Assembly: GCF_000818175.1 (NCBI RefSeq)
Contig: NZ_JTIY01000001.1
Span: forward strand, 278,878 to 338,497
Reading direction: 5' to 3'
Source of the DNA: Streptomyces sp. AcH 505
Lineage (GTDB): Bacteria; Actinomycetota; Actinomycetes; Streptomycetales; Streptomycetaceae
DNA: 59,620 nucleotides
Below the pieces are notes generated by a model, which saw nothing but the letters and a program-made list of their open reading frames with translations, made no database searches and was not told the DNA's origin. The stretch's first letter is position 1, and the number at the start of each line of letters is the position of its first letter. Of the stretch, positions 8,379-17,735 are shown in pieces. The position numbers were made by a program, and so were the translations under genes.

Positions 8379-9623
8379 TTACCGCTGCGGCGGCACCCCG
8401 TCCTCGCGCCTGCGCAGCACACCGCGTATCCGGCTCGGCAGCGGTGGCCCGCCGCCCCGCCTGCGGCCGTGCACGCGCGGGTCGTCCATCACCGCGTAGC
8501 GCTTCACGTACGCGCCGAGGAAGGCCTGGAGCGTCGCGATGGCCGGGATGGCGATCAGCGCGCCCACGGCGCCGAGCAGCGCCGTACCGGCGATGACGGA
8601 GCCGAAGGCCATGGCGGGGTGGATGTCGACGGTCTTCGACGTGAGCTTGGGCTGCAGGACGTAGTTCTCGAACTGCTGGTAGACCACGACGAACCCGAGC
8701 ACCCACACCGCGTACCAGGGGTCGACGGTGAAGGCGATCAGCATGGGCAGCGCGCCCGCGAGATACGTGCCGATGGTCGGGATGAACTGGGAGACGAGCC
8801 CCACCCACACGCCGAGCACCGGGGCGTACGGCACGCCCAGGATCTCCAGCAGGATGTAGTGCGCGACGCCGGAGATCAGCGCCATCAGGCCGCGCGAGTA
8901 GATGTAGCCACCGGTCTTGTCGACCGCGATCTCCCAAGCGCGCAGCACCTCGGCTTGTTTGGCCGGGGGCAGCACCGAGCACAGCGCGCGCCGCAGCCGG
9001 GGGCCGTCGGCGGCGAAGTAGAACGAGAACAGGAAGATCGTCAACAGCCGGAAGAGACCGCCGAGCACCGTGGTGGACACGTCCAGCACACCGCTCGCGC
9101 TGTTCTGGACGTACTTCTGCAGCCAGTCCGAGTGCAGCAGGCTGTCCTGGACGTCGAACCGGGAGAGCTTCGTGTGGAAGGTGGTGTTGATCCAGTTGAT
9201 CAGCGAGTCCAGGTACTGCGGGAAGTCCTCGACGAGATGGACGATCTGCCCGGCGAGCATGGAACCCAGCAGCACGACGAACCCGGCGGCCGCGACCAGC
9301 ACGGCGAAGAAGACCAAAAAGGTGGCGAGTCCTCGCCGTACCCCTCTGGCTGCCATCCGGCTCACGGCCGGTTCGACGGCGAGCGCCAGGAAGAACGCGA
9401 TCAGCACGTTCGTGAGCAGCCCGATCAGCTGATGGAACGCCCAATTGCCCAGCTGGAACCCGGCGAAGAGCAGCAGGGCGAGCACCAGGGCGCGCGGCAG
9501 CCAGCGGGGCATGCGTGCCTTGCCGTCGCCCTCGGCCGCCTCGGGAGGCGGGGTGACCGGGGGCGCGGTCGCTGGTGGTGAGTCCGGGGCTGTGCCGGTC
9601 ACGGTCTCGTCAGTCGGTGCCAC
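8379..9623 (-). CDS. AI-2E family transporter (PerM-like membrane protein)
   Basis: 414 aa. A Pro/Thr-rich cytoplasmic N-terminus is followed by about eight membrane segments, including a pair near residues 44-85, one near 103-125 and four between about 210 and 345. The family motif with FIPTIGTYLAGALP and the segment VVVYQQFENYVLQPKL are clear. Members act as permeases or ion/H+ antiporters; the substrate is unknown. The C-terminus is basic (HGRRRGGG). The GTG start at 9623 has only a weak ribosome site. Confidence 0.87.
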   Translation of the reverse strand: MAPTDETVTGTAPDSPPATAPPVTPPPEAAEGDGKARMPRWLPRALVLALLLFAGFQLGNWAFHQLIGLLTNVLIAFFLALAVEPAVSRMAARGVRRGLATFLVFFAVLVAAAGFVVLLGSMLAGQIVHLVEDFPQYLDSLINWINTTFHTKLSRFDVQDSLLHSDWLQKYVQNSASGVLDVSTTVLGGLFRLLTIFLFSFYFAADGPRLRRALCSVLPPAKQAEVLRAWEIAVDKTGGYIYSRGLMALISGVAHYILLEILGVPYAPVLGVWVGLVSQFIPTIGTYLAGALPMLIAFTVDPWYAVWVLGFVVVYQQFENYVLQPKLTSKTVDIHPAMAFGSVIAGTALLGAVGALIAIPAIATLQAFLGAYVKRYAVMDDPRVHGRRRGGGPPLPSRIRGVLRRREDGVPPQR

Positions 9624-9695
9624 AGGGTCAGTCTCGCCTACCGGTAGGACATCCGGTCCCGCGGCTGCCGTGAGCGCCCCGCTGCGTACGGTCCG

Positions 9696-9890
9696 TCACC
9701 GTTTGTCGGCCGGGACGTCCATGACCGCGCACACCGCGCGCCAGACGTCCTTGGCCTCCCAGCCCGCGTCCAGCGCCTCGTTGACCGTACGGCCGCCCAG
9801 TTCGGTCATCACGTGGTCGCGGGCGAACGAGTCGGCGTACGCGGCGCCGAAGTGGTCGTTCATCCGTTCCCAGAAAATCGTCAACCGCAT
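9696..9890 (-). CDS. DUF3046 family protein
   Basis: 64 aa, starting MRLTIFWERMNDHFG and containing ELGGRTVNEAL and KDVWRAVCAVMDVP, the conserved core of the actinobacterial DUF3046 family. No biochemical role is known. Its place close to recA is conserved in Streptomyces. ATG 9890 is the only sensible start for this family; the longer frame has no ribosome site. Confidence 0.85.
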   Translation of the reverse strand: MRLTIFWERMNDHFGAAYADSFARDHVMTELGGRTVNEALDAGWEAKDVWRAVCAVMDVPADKR

Positions 9891-9969
9891 GACATCAGTA
9901 TCCCGCTCCTGAGAGTGCAGCAGCGCCGGTCCGCCCCCGTCCACGGAGGTCGCGGCCTACGGTCGGTGC

Positions 9970-10938
9970 ATGTCCGGAACCGGAGCGTCCACCGCGTCCC
10001 CTCTCGCCCGCGCCGAGCACTTCGTGTGGCTGACGGCCCGCGTGCTGGAACAGCGGCGGTTCGCCTACCACTTCCTGGAGAGCGCCGAGGCGGGTGGCGG
10101 TTCCGGCGGTTCCGAGAGCCGGGGCGCCGCCGTCGAGACCGCGCTCGCCGCCTACCGCAATGAGGACGGCGGATACGGCCATGCCCTGGAGCCCGATCTG
10201 CGCGGCCCGGTCAGCCAGCCGCTGCACACGGCGCACGCGCTGCGGGTGCTGGACTCCGTCCACCGCTGCGAGGGACCACGGATCGAGCGGGTCTGCCGCT
10301 ATCTGACGTCGGTCTCGACGCCGGAGGGGGCGCTGCCCGCGCTCCATCCCTCGCTGCGCGGCTATCCGTACGCGCCGTTCCTGCCGGTCGTCGACGAGCC
10401 GGCGGGCGAGCTGCTGGCGACGGGGCCGGTGGCCGGGCTGCTGCACCGCAACGGCGTCTGGCACGCGTGGCTGTTCCGGGCGACGGACTTCTGCTGGGCT
10501 GCCGTGGACGCGCTGGGCGAGACCAGGCAGTCGCATCCTTACGAGGTCGTCGCCGCCGTCGCCTTCCTGGACGGCGTCCCCGACCGGGCGAGAGCCGAGG
10601 CCGCCGCCGACCGGCTCGGCCGGCTGGTGCGCGACAACCGCATGGCGGTGCTGGATCCGCGGCGCCGCGCCGACTACCCGGTGCCGCCCGGCTACGCACC
10701 GGACGAGCACCACTTCCCGCACGACTACGCGCGCGTGCCCGGTTCGCTGGCCCGCCACTGGTTCACCGAAGCGGAGATGGCGCGGTCCCTCGACTTCCTC
10801 GCCGCCGAACAGGACGAGGACGGCGGCTGGCCGATCAGCTGGCGTGCGTGGGCGCCCGGTACGGCGCTGGAGTGGCGGCCGATCGTCACCATCGAGGCGC
10901 TGCGGACGCTACGGGCGCACGGCCGCGCCATCGACTGA
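9970..10938 (+). CDS. Conserved protein with alpha/alpha-toroid (prenyltransferase/squalene-cyclase-like) repeats
   Basis: 322 aa, no signal peptide. Two repeats of the QW type are visible, RNEDGGYGHALEPD (about residues 62-75) and EQDEDGGWPISW (about 280-291), so the fold is probably an alpha/alpha barrel like terpene cyclases. The DxDD catalytic motif of squalene-hopene cyclases is absent, so cyclase activity is not claimed. It is divergent from DUF3046 across about 80 bases and convergent with azlD. Confidence 0.65.
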   Translation: MSGTGASTASPLARAEHFVWLTARVLEQRRFAYHFLESAEAGGGSGGSESRGAAVETALAAYRNEDGGYGHALEPDLRGPVSQPLHTAHALRVLDSVHRCEGPRIERVCRYLTSVSTPEGALPALHPSLRGYPYAPFLPVVDEPAGELLATGPVAGLLHRNGVWHAWLFRATDFCWAAVDALGETRQSHPYEVVAAVAFLDGVPDRARAEAAADRLGRLVRDNRMAVLDPRRRADYPVPPGYAPDEHHFPHDYARVPGSLARHWFTEAEMARSLDFLAAEQDEDGGWPISWRAWAPGTALEWRPIVTIEALRTLRAHGRAID

Positions 10939-11006
10939 CGGCCCTCTGTCCCCGCCGTCCCCTGTCCCGCCGTCTCCGGTCGGCCTCCCCGATCGCCGCT
11001 CGCAGG

Positions 11007-11315
11007 TCAGCCGCCGAGTGCCCGTACCCCCGCCGTGACGACGACGGCAGCCGCCACGACCACCAGGAAGGGCGCGCGCAGGATCAGCGCGACCGCCGCC
11101 GCCGCGACCCCGGCGGCGCGGGCGTCCACGACGAGGGAACCACCGGTGCTGAAGGTCTGCTGCGCGGTCAGCGCGGCGAGCAGGGCGACCGGGAGCAGCG
11201 CGGACAGCCGTTGCACGAGGGGACGCTCCAGCACCCCGGCCGGCACGAGCAGCCCCAGCAGTTTGACGAGGTAGCAGCCGACGGCGGTGGCGCCGATCGC
11301 GATCCAGATGTTCAA
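11007..11315 (-). CDS. azlD: AzlD family branched-chain amino acid exporter subunit
   Basis: 102 aa with about four membrane segments, starting MNIWIAIGATAVGCYLVKLLG. AzlD is the small partner of AzlC in branched-chain amino acid export. The TTG at 11315 overlaps the azlC stop in a TTGA arrangement and AAGGA stands eight bases upstream; no ATG or GTG gives a family-like start. The overlap implies a one-to-one complex with AzlC. Confidence 0.83.
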   Translation of the reverse strand: MNIWIAIGATAVGCYLVKLLGLLVPAGVLERPLVQRLSALLPVALLAALTAQQTFSTGGSLVVDARAAGVAAAAVALILRAPFLVVVAAAVVVTAGVRALGG

Positions 11316-12055
11316 CGGTCCGTTCCTTTCCGGCGCTCGGCGGCCCTGCGGCCCTGGAGGAAGAGCACGGCGGGCGCCGCGAGTCCGGCGACCAGGACCG
11401 GAACACCGGCGGGGAGCACCGGCAGGAGGCCCAGCCCGAGGACTACGGCGACACCTGCCACGGTGCGCTCGGTCGTCGTACGGAGCATGGGCGCGAGCAG
11501 CGCGAGGAACACGGCGGGCCCTGCGGCGTCGAGACCCCAGCGGTCGGTGTCGCCGAGGGCCTCGGCCCCGAGCGCCCCGCCGAGGGTGGTGAGGTTCCAC
11601 AGCACGTAGAGGGTGAGCCCGGTGACCGTGAAGCCGAGCCTGGCGCCGCGCCGGTCGCGCTGGGCCAGGGCGACGGCGGTGGTCTCGTCGATGATCCAAT
11701 GGGCCGCGAAGGGACGTACGGGCCCCGGCACGCGCAGCAGCTGGGACAGCCGCAGCCCGTAGAAGGTGTTGCGGACGCCGAGGAAGAACGCGCCGGCCGC
11801 CGCGGTGAGCGGGTTGCCTCCCCCGGCCAGCGCGCCGACCAGGGCGAACTGCGAGGCACCGGTGAAGACCAGCAGGCTGAGCGCGCAGGTCTGCAGGACG
11901 GTGAGTCCGGCGCCGGACGAGGTGACGCCGAAGGCGAACCCGGACAGGCCGACCGCGATGCCGACGCCGAGCGCGTCACGTACGACGGCCGAGTCGGGCC
12001 GTGCGGAGTCGGGCGGTATGTCCTTGTCGGAGCCGGCTGATGCTGTCTCTGTCAC
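11312..12055 (-). CDS. azlC: AzlC family branched-chain amino acid exporter subunit
   Basis: 247 aa with about seven membrane segments. Family motifs seen: GIAVGLSGFAFGV (about residues 32-44), FTGASQFALVG, FFLGVRNTFYGL and HWIIDETTAVAL. AzlC with AzlD exports branched-chain amino acids and analogues. GTG 12055 is used; no strong ribosome site is present, so the start may be off by a few codons. It runs divergently from lhr over about 130 bases. Confidence 0.87.
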   Translation of the reverse strand: MTETASAGSDKDIPPDSARPDSAVVRDALGVGIAVGLSGFAFGVTSSGAGLTVLQTCALSLLVFTGASQFALVGALAGGGNPLTAAAGAFFLGVRNTFYGLRLSQLLRVPGPVRPFAAHWIIDETTAVALAQRDRRGARLGFTVTGLTLYVLWNLTTLGGALGAEALGDTDRWGLDAAGPAVFLALLAPMLRTTTERTVAGVAVVLGLGLLPVLPAGVPVLVAGLAAPAVLFLQGRRAAERRKGTDR

Positions 12056-12184
12056 GTCGGGGACGTTACGCGGCGGCGCCCGGCGATGTCGCGTCCGTTT
12101 CGCGCCGCCGCCCTCGGCTCGGGCTTCGCGCGGGCGGACGCCTGTTTCCCCAGGTCCAGGCGTTTGTCAGTGGTCGGGTGCACG

Positions 12185-15100
12185 ATGGGAGGCATGGCAC
12201 GGACTGCGCTCGACTCGTTCTCTCCCGCGACCCGCGGCTGGTTCACGGGAGCTTTCTCCGCGCCCACCGCGGCGCAGGAGGGTGCCTGGCGGGCCATCGA
12301 GCAGGGGTCCGACGTGCTGGTCGTGGCGCCGACCGGCTCGGGCAAGACGCTCGCCGCCTTCCTCGCCGCGCTGGACCAGCTCGCCTCGACGCCGCCGCCC
12401 GCCGACGCGAAGAAGCGCTGCCGGGTGCTGTACGTGTCGCCGCTGAAGGCCCTCGCCGTCGACGTGGAGCGCAATCTGCGCAGCCCGCTCACCGGCATCA
12501 GACAGGAGTCGGTCCGCCTCGGCCGCCCCGAGCCCGAGGTGCGGGTCGGCATCCGCTCCGGTGACACCCCGGCGGCCGAGCGGCGCTCGCTGGCGACGAA
12601 ACCGCCCGACATCCTGATCACCACCCCCGAGTCGCTGTTCCTGATGCTGACGTCCGCCACGCGTGACGCGCTCGCGGGGATCGAGACGGTGATCCTCGAC
12701 GAGGTGCATGCCGTCGCGGGGACGAAGCGCGGCGCGCATCTCGCCGTCTCACTGGAGCGTCTTGACGAGCTGCTGCCGCGCCCCGCCCGCCGCATCGGCC
12801 TTTCGGCGACGGTCCGCCCGGTGGAGGAAGTGGCGCGCTACCTGTCGCCGCAGCGCCGGGTGGAGATTGTCCAGCCGCCGTCGGGCAAGGAGTTCGATCT
12901 CTCCGTCGTCGTCCCCGTCGAGGATCTGGGTGAGCTGGGCGGCTCGCCCGCCTCCGAGACGGACAGCGGCGAGAAGCCGTCGATCTGGCCGCATGTGGAG
13001 GAGCGCATCGCCGATCTCGTCCAGGCGCACCGCTCCACGATCGTCTTCGCCAACTCCCGCAGACTCGCCGAGCGGCTGTGCAACCGGCTCAACGAGATCG
13101 CGTACGAACGGGCGACGGGCGAGCCGATGCCGCAGGAGCACTCACCCGCCGAGGTGATGGCCCAGTCCGGCGCCGCCGCGGGTGCGCCGCCGCTGCTCGC
13201 CCGTGCCCACCACGGCTCGGTCTCCAAGGAGCAGCGCGCGCAGGTCGAGGAGGATCTGAAGGCCGGCCGGCTGCCGGCCGTCGTGGCGACGTCCAGTCTG
13301 GAGCTGGGCATCGACATGGGGGCGGTCGATCTGGTCATCCAGGTCGAGTCGCCGCCGTCGGTCGCCTCCGGTCTGCAGCGGGTCGGCCGCGCGGGACACC
13401 AGGTCGGGGCGGTCTCCACAGGTGTCGTGTTCCCCAAGTACCGCGGCGATCTGGTGCAGGCGGCCGTCGTCACCGAGCGGATGCGCACCGGCTCCATCGA
13501 GGCGCTGCGTGTCCCCGCCAACCCGCTGGACGTGCTGGCCCAGCAGCTGGTCGCGATGGTCGCCCTGGACAGCAGACAGGCCGACGACCTGCTGGCGCTG
13601 GCCCGCCGCGCGGCGCCGTTCGCCTCGCTGCCCGACTCGGCCTTCAACGGTGTGCTGGACATGCTCGCCGGGCGGTATCCGTCGGACGCGTTCGCCGAGC
13701 TGCGCCCCCGGGTGGTGTGGGACCGCGTCGCGGGCACGGTCACCGGCCGGCCCGGCGCGCAGCGGCTGGCCGTCACGTCCGGCGGGACCATCCCCGACCG
13801 CGGCCTGTTCGGTGTGTTCCTGGCCGGCTCCGACCCCAAGAAGGGCGGCGGCCGGGTCGGTGAGCTGGACGAGGAGATGGTCTACGAGTCCCGGGTCGGC
13901 GATGTCTTCACCCTCGGTACGACGTCCTGGCGGATCGAGGACATCACCCGTGACCAGGTTCTGGTCACCCCCGCCCCCGGCACCCCGGGGCGGCTGCCGT
14001 TCTGGAAGGGCGACCAGCTGGGCCGCCCGCTGGAGCTGGGCCGCGCGGTGGGCGCGTTCCTCCGTGAGGTGGGCGCCCTCTCCGCCGAGGACGCCCGGCT
14101 GCGGCTGCTGACCGCAGGACTCGACGCGTGGGCCGCCGAGAACGTGATCTCGTACCTGGACGAGCAGCGCAAAGCCTGCGGTCATGTCCCCGACGACCGC
14201 ACGATCCTGGTCGAGCGCTTCCGCGACGAGCTGGGCGACTGGCGTGTCGTCATCCACTCCCCGTTCGGGGCCCAGGTGCACGCCCCGTGGGCGCTGGCCC
14301 TCGGCGCCCGGCTCGCCGAGCGGTACGGGATGGACGCGCAGGTCATGCACGCGGACGACGGCATCGTGCTGCGGCTGCCCGACGCCGATCTGATGGGTCT
14401 CGACCTCCTCGACGAGGAGCCGTCCCGTCTCGACACCACGCTCGACACGACCTTCGACAGCGAACAGGCGCCCGTCGGGGCGGGTGACGTCGCCTTCGAC
14501 CGGGGCGAGATCGCCGGGATCGTCACCGACCAGGTCGGCGGCTCTGCCCTGTTCGCCGCCCGGTTCCGCGAGTGCGCCGCGCGCGCCCTGCTGCTGCCGC
14601 GCCGCAGCCCCGGCAAGCGCACCCCGCTGTGGCAGCAGCGCCAGCGCGCCGCCCAACTGCTCCAGGTGGCCAGCGAGTTCGGTTCGTTCCCGATCGTGCT
14701 GGAAGCCGTCAGGGAATGCCTCCAGGACGTGTTCGACGTGCCGGGGCTCACGGAGCTGATGGGTGACATCGAGTCCCGCCGCGTCCGGCTGGTGGAGGTC
14801 ACCACGACCGAGCCCTCCCCGTTCGCCCGCTCCCTGCTGTTCGGTTACGTCGCGCAGTTCCTGTACGAGGGGGACTCGCCGCTGGCCGAGCGGCGCGCCG
14901 CCGCGCTCTCGCTGGACTCGCGGCTGCTCGCCGAGCTGCTCGGCCAGGCCGAGCTGCGCGAGCTGCTCGACCCCGAAGTCCTCACCGAACTGGAGCAGGA
15001 GCTCCAGTGGCTCGTGGAGGACCGGCGGATCAAGGACATCGAAGGCGTCGCCGACCTGCTGCGCGTCCTCGGCCCGCTCACCGACGCCGAGCTGGCGGAG

Positions 15101-16825
15101 CGCGGCGCGCAACCGCCCTGGGCCGAGGAGCTGGCCGCCGCCCGGCGCGCCATCAAGGTGCGCGTCGGCGGCGCCGACCACTGGGCGGCGATCGAGGACG
15201 CGGGCAGGCTGCGGGACGCGCTGGGCACGGCGCTGCCGGTCGGGATCCCCGAGGCGTTCATGGAACCCGTCAAGGACCCGCTCGGCGACCTGCTCGCCCG
15301 CTACGCCCGTACGCACGGCCCGTTCACCTCGTCGGCGGCGGCCGAGCGGTTCGGGCTCGGCGCCGCCGTCACGGACGGCGCGCTGCAACGGCTCGCCACC
15401 ACGGGCCGCGTCGTCCAGGGCGAGTTCCATCCGTCCGGCATCGGCCAGGAGTGGTGCGACGCCACGGTGCTGCGCAGACTGCGCCGCCGCTCCCTCGCCG
15501 CGCTGCGCCAGGAGCTGGAGCCGGTCGCGCCGGCCGCGCTCGCCTCGTTCCTCCCCCAGTGGCAGCATCTGGGCGCCAGCAGTCTGCGCGGGATCGACGG
15601 ACTCGCCCGCGCCGTCGAGCAGTTGCAGGGCGCCTCGGTACCGGCGTCGGCGCTGGAGCGGCTGGTCCTGCCGTCGCGGGTCTCCGGCTACTCCCCCGCC
15701 ATGCTGGACGAACTGACCACCACGGGCGAGGTGGTGTGGGCCGGCGCCGGGGCGCTGCCCGGCAAGGACGGCTGGGTCTCGCTCTACCTCGCCGACAACG
15801 CGCCGCTGTTGCTGCCCGAGCCGCATCCGCTGGAGCTGACGGCGGTGCACGAGTCGGTGCTGACCGCGCTCGCCGGTGGCTACGGGCTGTTCTTCCGGCA
15901 GATCGCCGATCAGGTCCGGGCGACCACCCATCCCGACGCGACCGACTCCCAACTGGCCGACGCCGTCTGGGACCTGGCCTGGTCGGGCCGGCTCACCAAC
16001 GACACCCTCGCCCCGCTCCGGTCGCTGCTCGGCTCGGGCAGAACCGCCGGGTCCACGGCGCACCGCGCCCGCCGTCCGGTGCCGCGCGGCCGGTACGGCA
16101 CGCTCACGGCGGCGGCCAGGCCCGCGTCCCGTACGGGACCGCCGACGGTCAGCGGCCGCTGGTCGCTGGTCCCCGGCCGCGAGCAGGACGCCACGCATCG
16201 CGCCCACGCCCTGGCCCGTACCCTCCTGGACCGGCACGGCGTCGTGACCAGGGGCGCGGTCGCGGCCGAGGGGGTGAGCGGCGGCTTCTCCGCCGTCTAC
16301 CGCGTGCTCTCCGCCTTCGAGGACAGCGGCCAGGCGCGGCGCGGCTATGTCGTGGAGGGGCTGGGCGCCGCCCAGTTCGCCATGGACGGCGCGGTCGACC
16401 GGCTGCGCGCCGCCTCCACCGCCCGGGACCGCGCCGAGGCCCATCCGTCGCCGCGCGCCGTGGTCCTGGCCGCGGCCGACCCGGCCAACGCGTACGGAGC
16501 GGCGCTGTCCTGGCCGGAGCCCCCGGCGGGCGCGGGACACAAACCCGGCCGTAAGGCGGGCTCGCTGGTCGTCCTCGTCGACGGCGAGCTGACGCTGTAC
16601 CTGGAGCGCGGCGGCAAAACGCTGCTGGCCTGGCCGACCGACCCGCAGGACCCGGCGCTCCAGGCGGCGGCCGAGGCGCTGGCGAACGCGGCGCGGGCCG
16701 GTGCGCTCGGCAGCCTCACGGTGGAGCGGGCCAACGGCACCCCGGCCCTGACCTCGCCGCTGGGCGGCGCGCTGGAGAAGGCGGGCTTCAACGCCACCCC
16801 GAGAGGCCTGCGACTGCGCCCCTGA
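12185..16825 (+). CDS. lhr: Lhr-type ATP-dependent DNA helicase
   Basis: 1546 aa, full length for the long bacterial Lhr. The N-terminal SF2 core shows APTGSGKT (about residues 46-53), the DEVH box in ILDEVHAVAG, SATVRP, the HHGSVSKEQR motif and QRVGRAGHQVG. It is followed by the winged-helix/beta-barrel Lhr core and a long C-terminal region. Lhr unwinds DNA and RNA-DNA hybrids and is linked to repair of cross-links and oxidative damage. ATG 12185 is used; ATG 12194 has GGGAGG too close. It is directly followed by the DNA glycosylase gene, a common repair pair in Streptomyces. Confidence 0.93.
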   Translation: MGGMARTALDSFSPATRGWFTGAFSAPTAAQEGAWRAIEQGSDVLVVAPTGSGKTLAAFLAALDQLASTPPPADAKKRCRVLYVSPLKALAVDVERNLRSPLTGIRQESVRLGRPEPEVRVGIRSGDTPAAERRSLATKPPDILITTPESLFLMLTSATRDALAGIETVILDEVHAVAGTKRGAHLAVSLERLDELLPRPARRIGLSATVRPVEEVARYLSPQRRVEIVQPPSGKEFDLSVVVPVEDLGELGGSPASETDSGEKPSIWPHVEERIADLVQAHRSTIVFANSRRLAERLCNRLNEIAYERATGEPMPQEHSPAEVMAQSGAAAGAPPLLARAHHGSVSKEQRAQVEEDLKAGRLPAVVATSSLELGIDMGAVDLVIQVESPPSVASGLQRVGRAGHQVGAVSTGVVFPKYRGDLVQAAVVTERMRTGSIEALRVPANPLDVLAQQLVAMVALDSRQADDLLALARRAAPFASLPDSAFNGVLDMLAGRYPSDAFAELRPRVVWDRVAGTVTGRPGAQRLAVTSGGTIPDRGLFGVFLAGSDPKKGGGRVGELDEEMVYESRVGDVFTLGTTSWRIEDITRDQVLVTPAPGTPGRLPFWKGDQLGRPLELGRAVGAFLREVGALSAEDARLRLLTAGLDAWAAENVISYLDEQRKACGHVPDDRTILVERFRDELGDWRVVIHSPFGAQVHAPWALALGARLAERYGMDAQVMHADDGIVLRLPDADLMGLDLLDEEPSRLDTTLDTTFDSEQAPVGAGDVAFDRGEIAGIVTDQVGGSALFAARFRECAARALLLPRRSPGKRTPLWQQRQRAAQLLQVASEFGSFPIVLEAVRECLQDVFDVPGLTELMGDIESRRVRLVEVTTTEPSPFARSLLFGYVAQFLYEGDSPLAERRAAALSLDSRLLAELLGQAELRELLDPEVLTELEQELQWLVEDRRIKDIEGVADLLRVLGPLTDAELAERGAQPPWAEELAAARRAIKVRVGGADHWAAIEDAGRLRDALGTALPVGIPEAFMEPVKDPLGDLLARYARTHGPFTSSAAAERFGLGAAVTDGALQRLATTGRVVQGEFHPSGIGQEWCDATVLRRLRRRSLAALRQELEPVAPAALASFLPQWQHLGASSLRGIDGLARAVEQLQGASVPASALERLVLPSRVSGYSPAMLDELTTTGEVVWAGAGALPGKDGWVSLYLADNAPLLLPEPHPLELTAVHESVLTALAGGYGLFFRQIADQVRATTHPDATDSQLADAVWDLAWSGRLTNDTLAPLRSLLGSGRTAGSTAHRARRPVPRGRYGTLTAAARPASRTGPPTVSGRWSLVPGREQDATHRAHALARTLLDRHGVVTRGAVAAEGVSGGFSAVYRVLSAFEDSGQARRGYVVEGLGAAQFAMDGAVDRLRAASTARDRAEAHPSPRAVVLAAADPANAYGAALSWPEPPAGAGHKPGRKAGSLVVLVDGELTLYLERGGKTLLAWPTDPQDPALQAAAEALANAARAGALGSLTVERANGTPALTSPLGGALEKAGFNATPRGLRLRP

Positions 16826-16897
16826 CCGGCGAGGCGCCGCCCGCGCCCCGCTCCCACCTGTCCGCGTCCGCGTCCCACCTCACGCATGATGGATGAC

Positions 16898-17656
16898 ATG
16901 CCCGAAGGAGACACCGTCTGGCAGACCGCGCGCCGTCTGCACACCGCCCTCGCCGGGCAGCTGCTCACCCGCTCCGACCTGCGCGTGCCCCGGTTCGCCA
17001 CGGCCGACCTCACCGGCCGCGCGGTCCTCGACGTCACCCCGCGCGGAAAGCACCTGCTCACCCGGGTCGAGGGCGGTCTGACCCTGCACTCGCATCTGCG
17101 GATGGAGGGCGCCTGGAAGGTGTACGCACCGGGCGAGCGTTGGCGCGGTGGCGCGGGGCACCAGATCAGGGCGGTCCTCGGCACGGCCGAGCGCACGGCG
17201 GTCGGCTACCGCCTCCAGGTCCTGGAGCTGCTGCGTACCGCCGACGAGGAGCGGGTGGTGGGCCATCTCGGTCCCGATCTCCTCGGCCCGGACTGGGACC
17301 CGGACACCGCCCTGCGCAATCTGCTGTCCGATCCGGCGCGCCCCGTCGGCGAGGCCCTGCTGGACCAGCGCAATCTCGCGGGGGTCGGCAACATCTTCAA
17401 GTCCGAGACCTGTTTCCTCGCCCGGGTCACGCCCTGGCTCCCCGTCGGACAGGTCCCCTCGCCCGAGCGCCTGGTGACGGCGGCGAAGAAGCTCCTGGAG
17501 GCGAACAGGGAACGCCCCGGCGGCGACCGGCGGATCTACCTCTACGGCAGGGCCGGCCGCCCCTGCGCGCGCTGCGGCGCGACCATCCGCAAGGCCGACC
17601 AGGCCGACCGCCCGACGTACTGGTGCCCGAACTGCCAGACGGGCCCGACACCCTGA
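16898..17656 (+). CDS. Endonuclease VIII-like DNA glycosylase/AP lyase (Nei2)
   Basis: 252 aa, Fpg/Nei family. MPEGDT at the start gives the catalytic Pro and Glu after Met removal, which fixes ATG 16898 over the earlier in-frame ATG. The helix-two-turn-helix stretch NLAGVGNIFKSE (about residues 163-174) and a C-terminal zinc finger CARCG ... CPNC are intact. It removes oxidised bases and cuts the abasic site. It lies 72 bases behind lhr, probably in the same transcript. Confidence 0.92.
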   Translation: MPEGDTVWQTARRLHTALAGQLLTRSDLRVPRFATADLTGRAVLDVTPRGKHLLTRVEGGLTLHSHLRMEGAWKVYAPGERWRGGAGHQIRAVLGTAERTAVGYRLQVLELLRTADEERVVGHLGPDLLGPDWDPDTALRNLLSDPARPVGEALLDQRNLAGVGNIFKSETCFLARVTPWLPVGQVPSPERLVTAAKKLLEANRERPGGDRRIYLYGRAGRPCARCGATIRKADQADRPTYWCPNCQTGPTP

Positions 17657-17735
17657 CCGCGTCCCGCTCCGCGCCGAAGCCGCCATACCCGGCAGGGAAT
17701 TGTTCCGGCTCCGCCCCGGTCGCACGATGCGTCAC

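Noticed and set aside
6536..8596. 686-codon plus-strand frame opposite the aldolase operon
   Set aside because: Three consecutive conserved genes lie on the other strand with full motifs; this frame has none.
13142..16540. Very long minus-strand open frame (1132 codons) opposite lhr
   Set aside because: It is the antisense shadow of a strongly conserved helicase gene in high-GC DNA, with an Arg/Gly/Gln-rich, featureless translation and no ribosome site.
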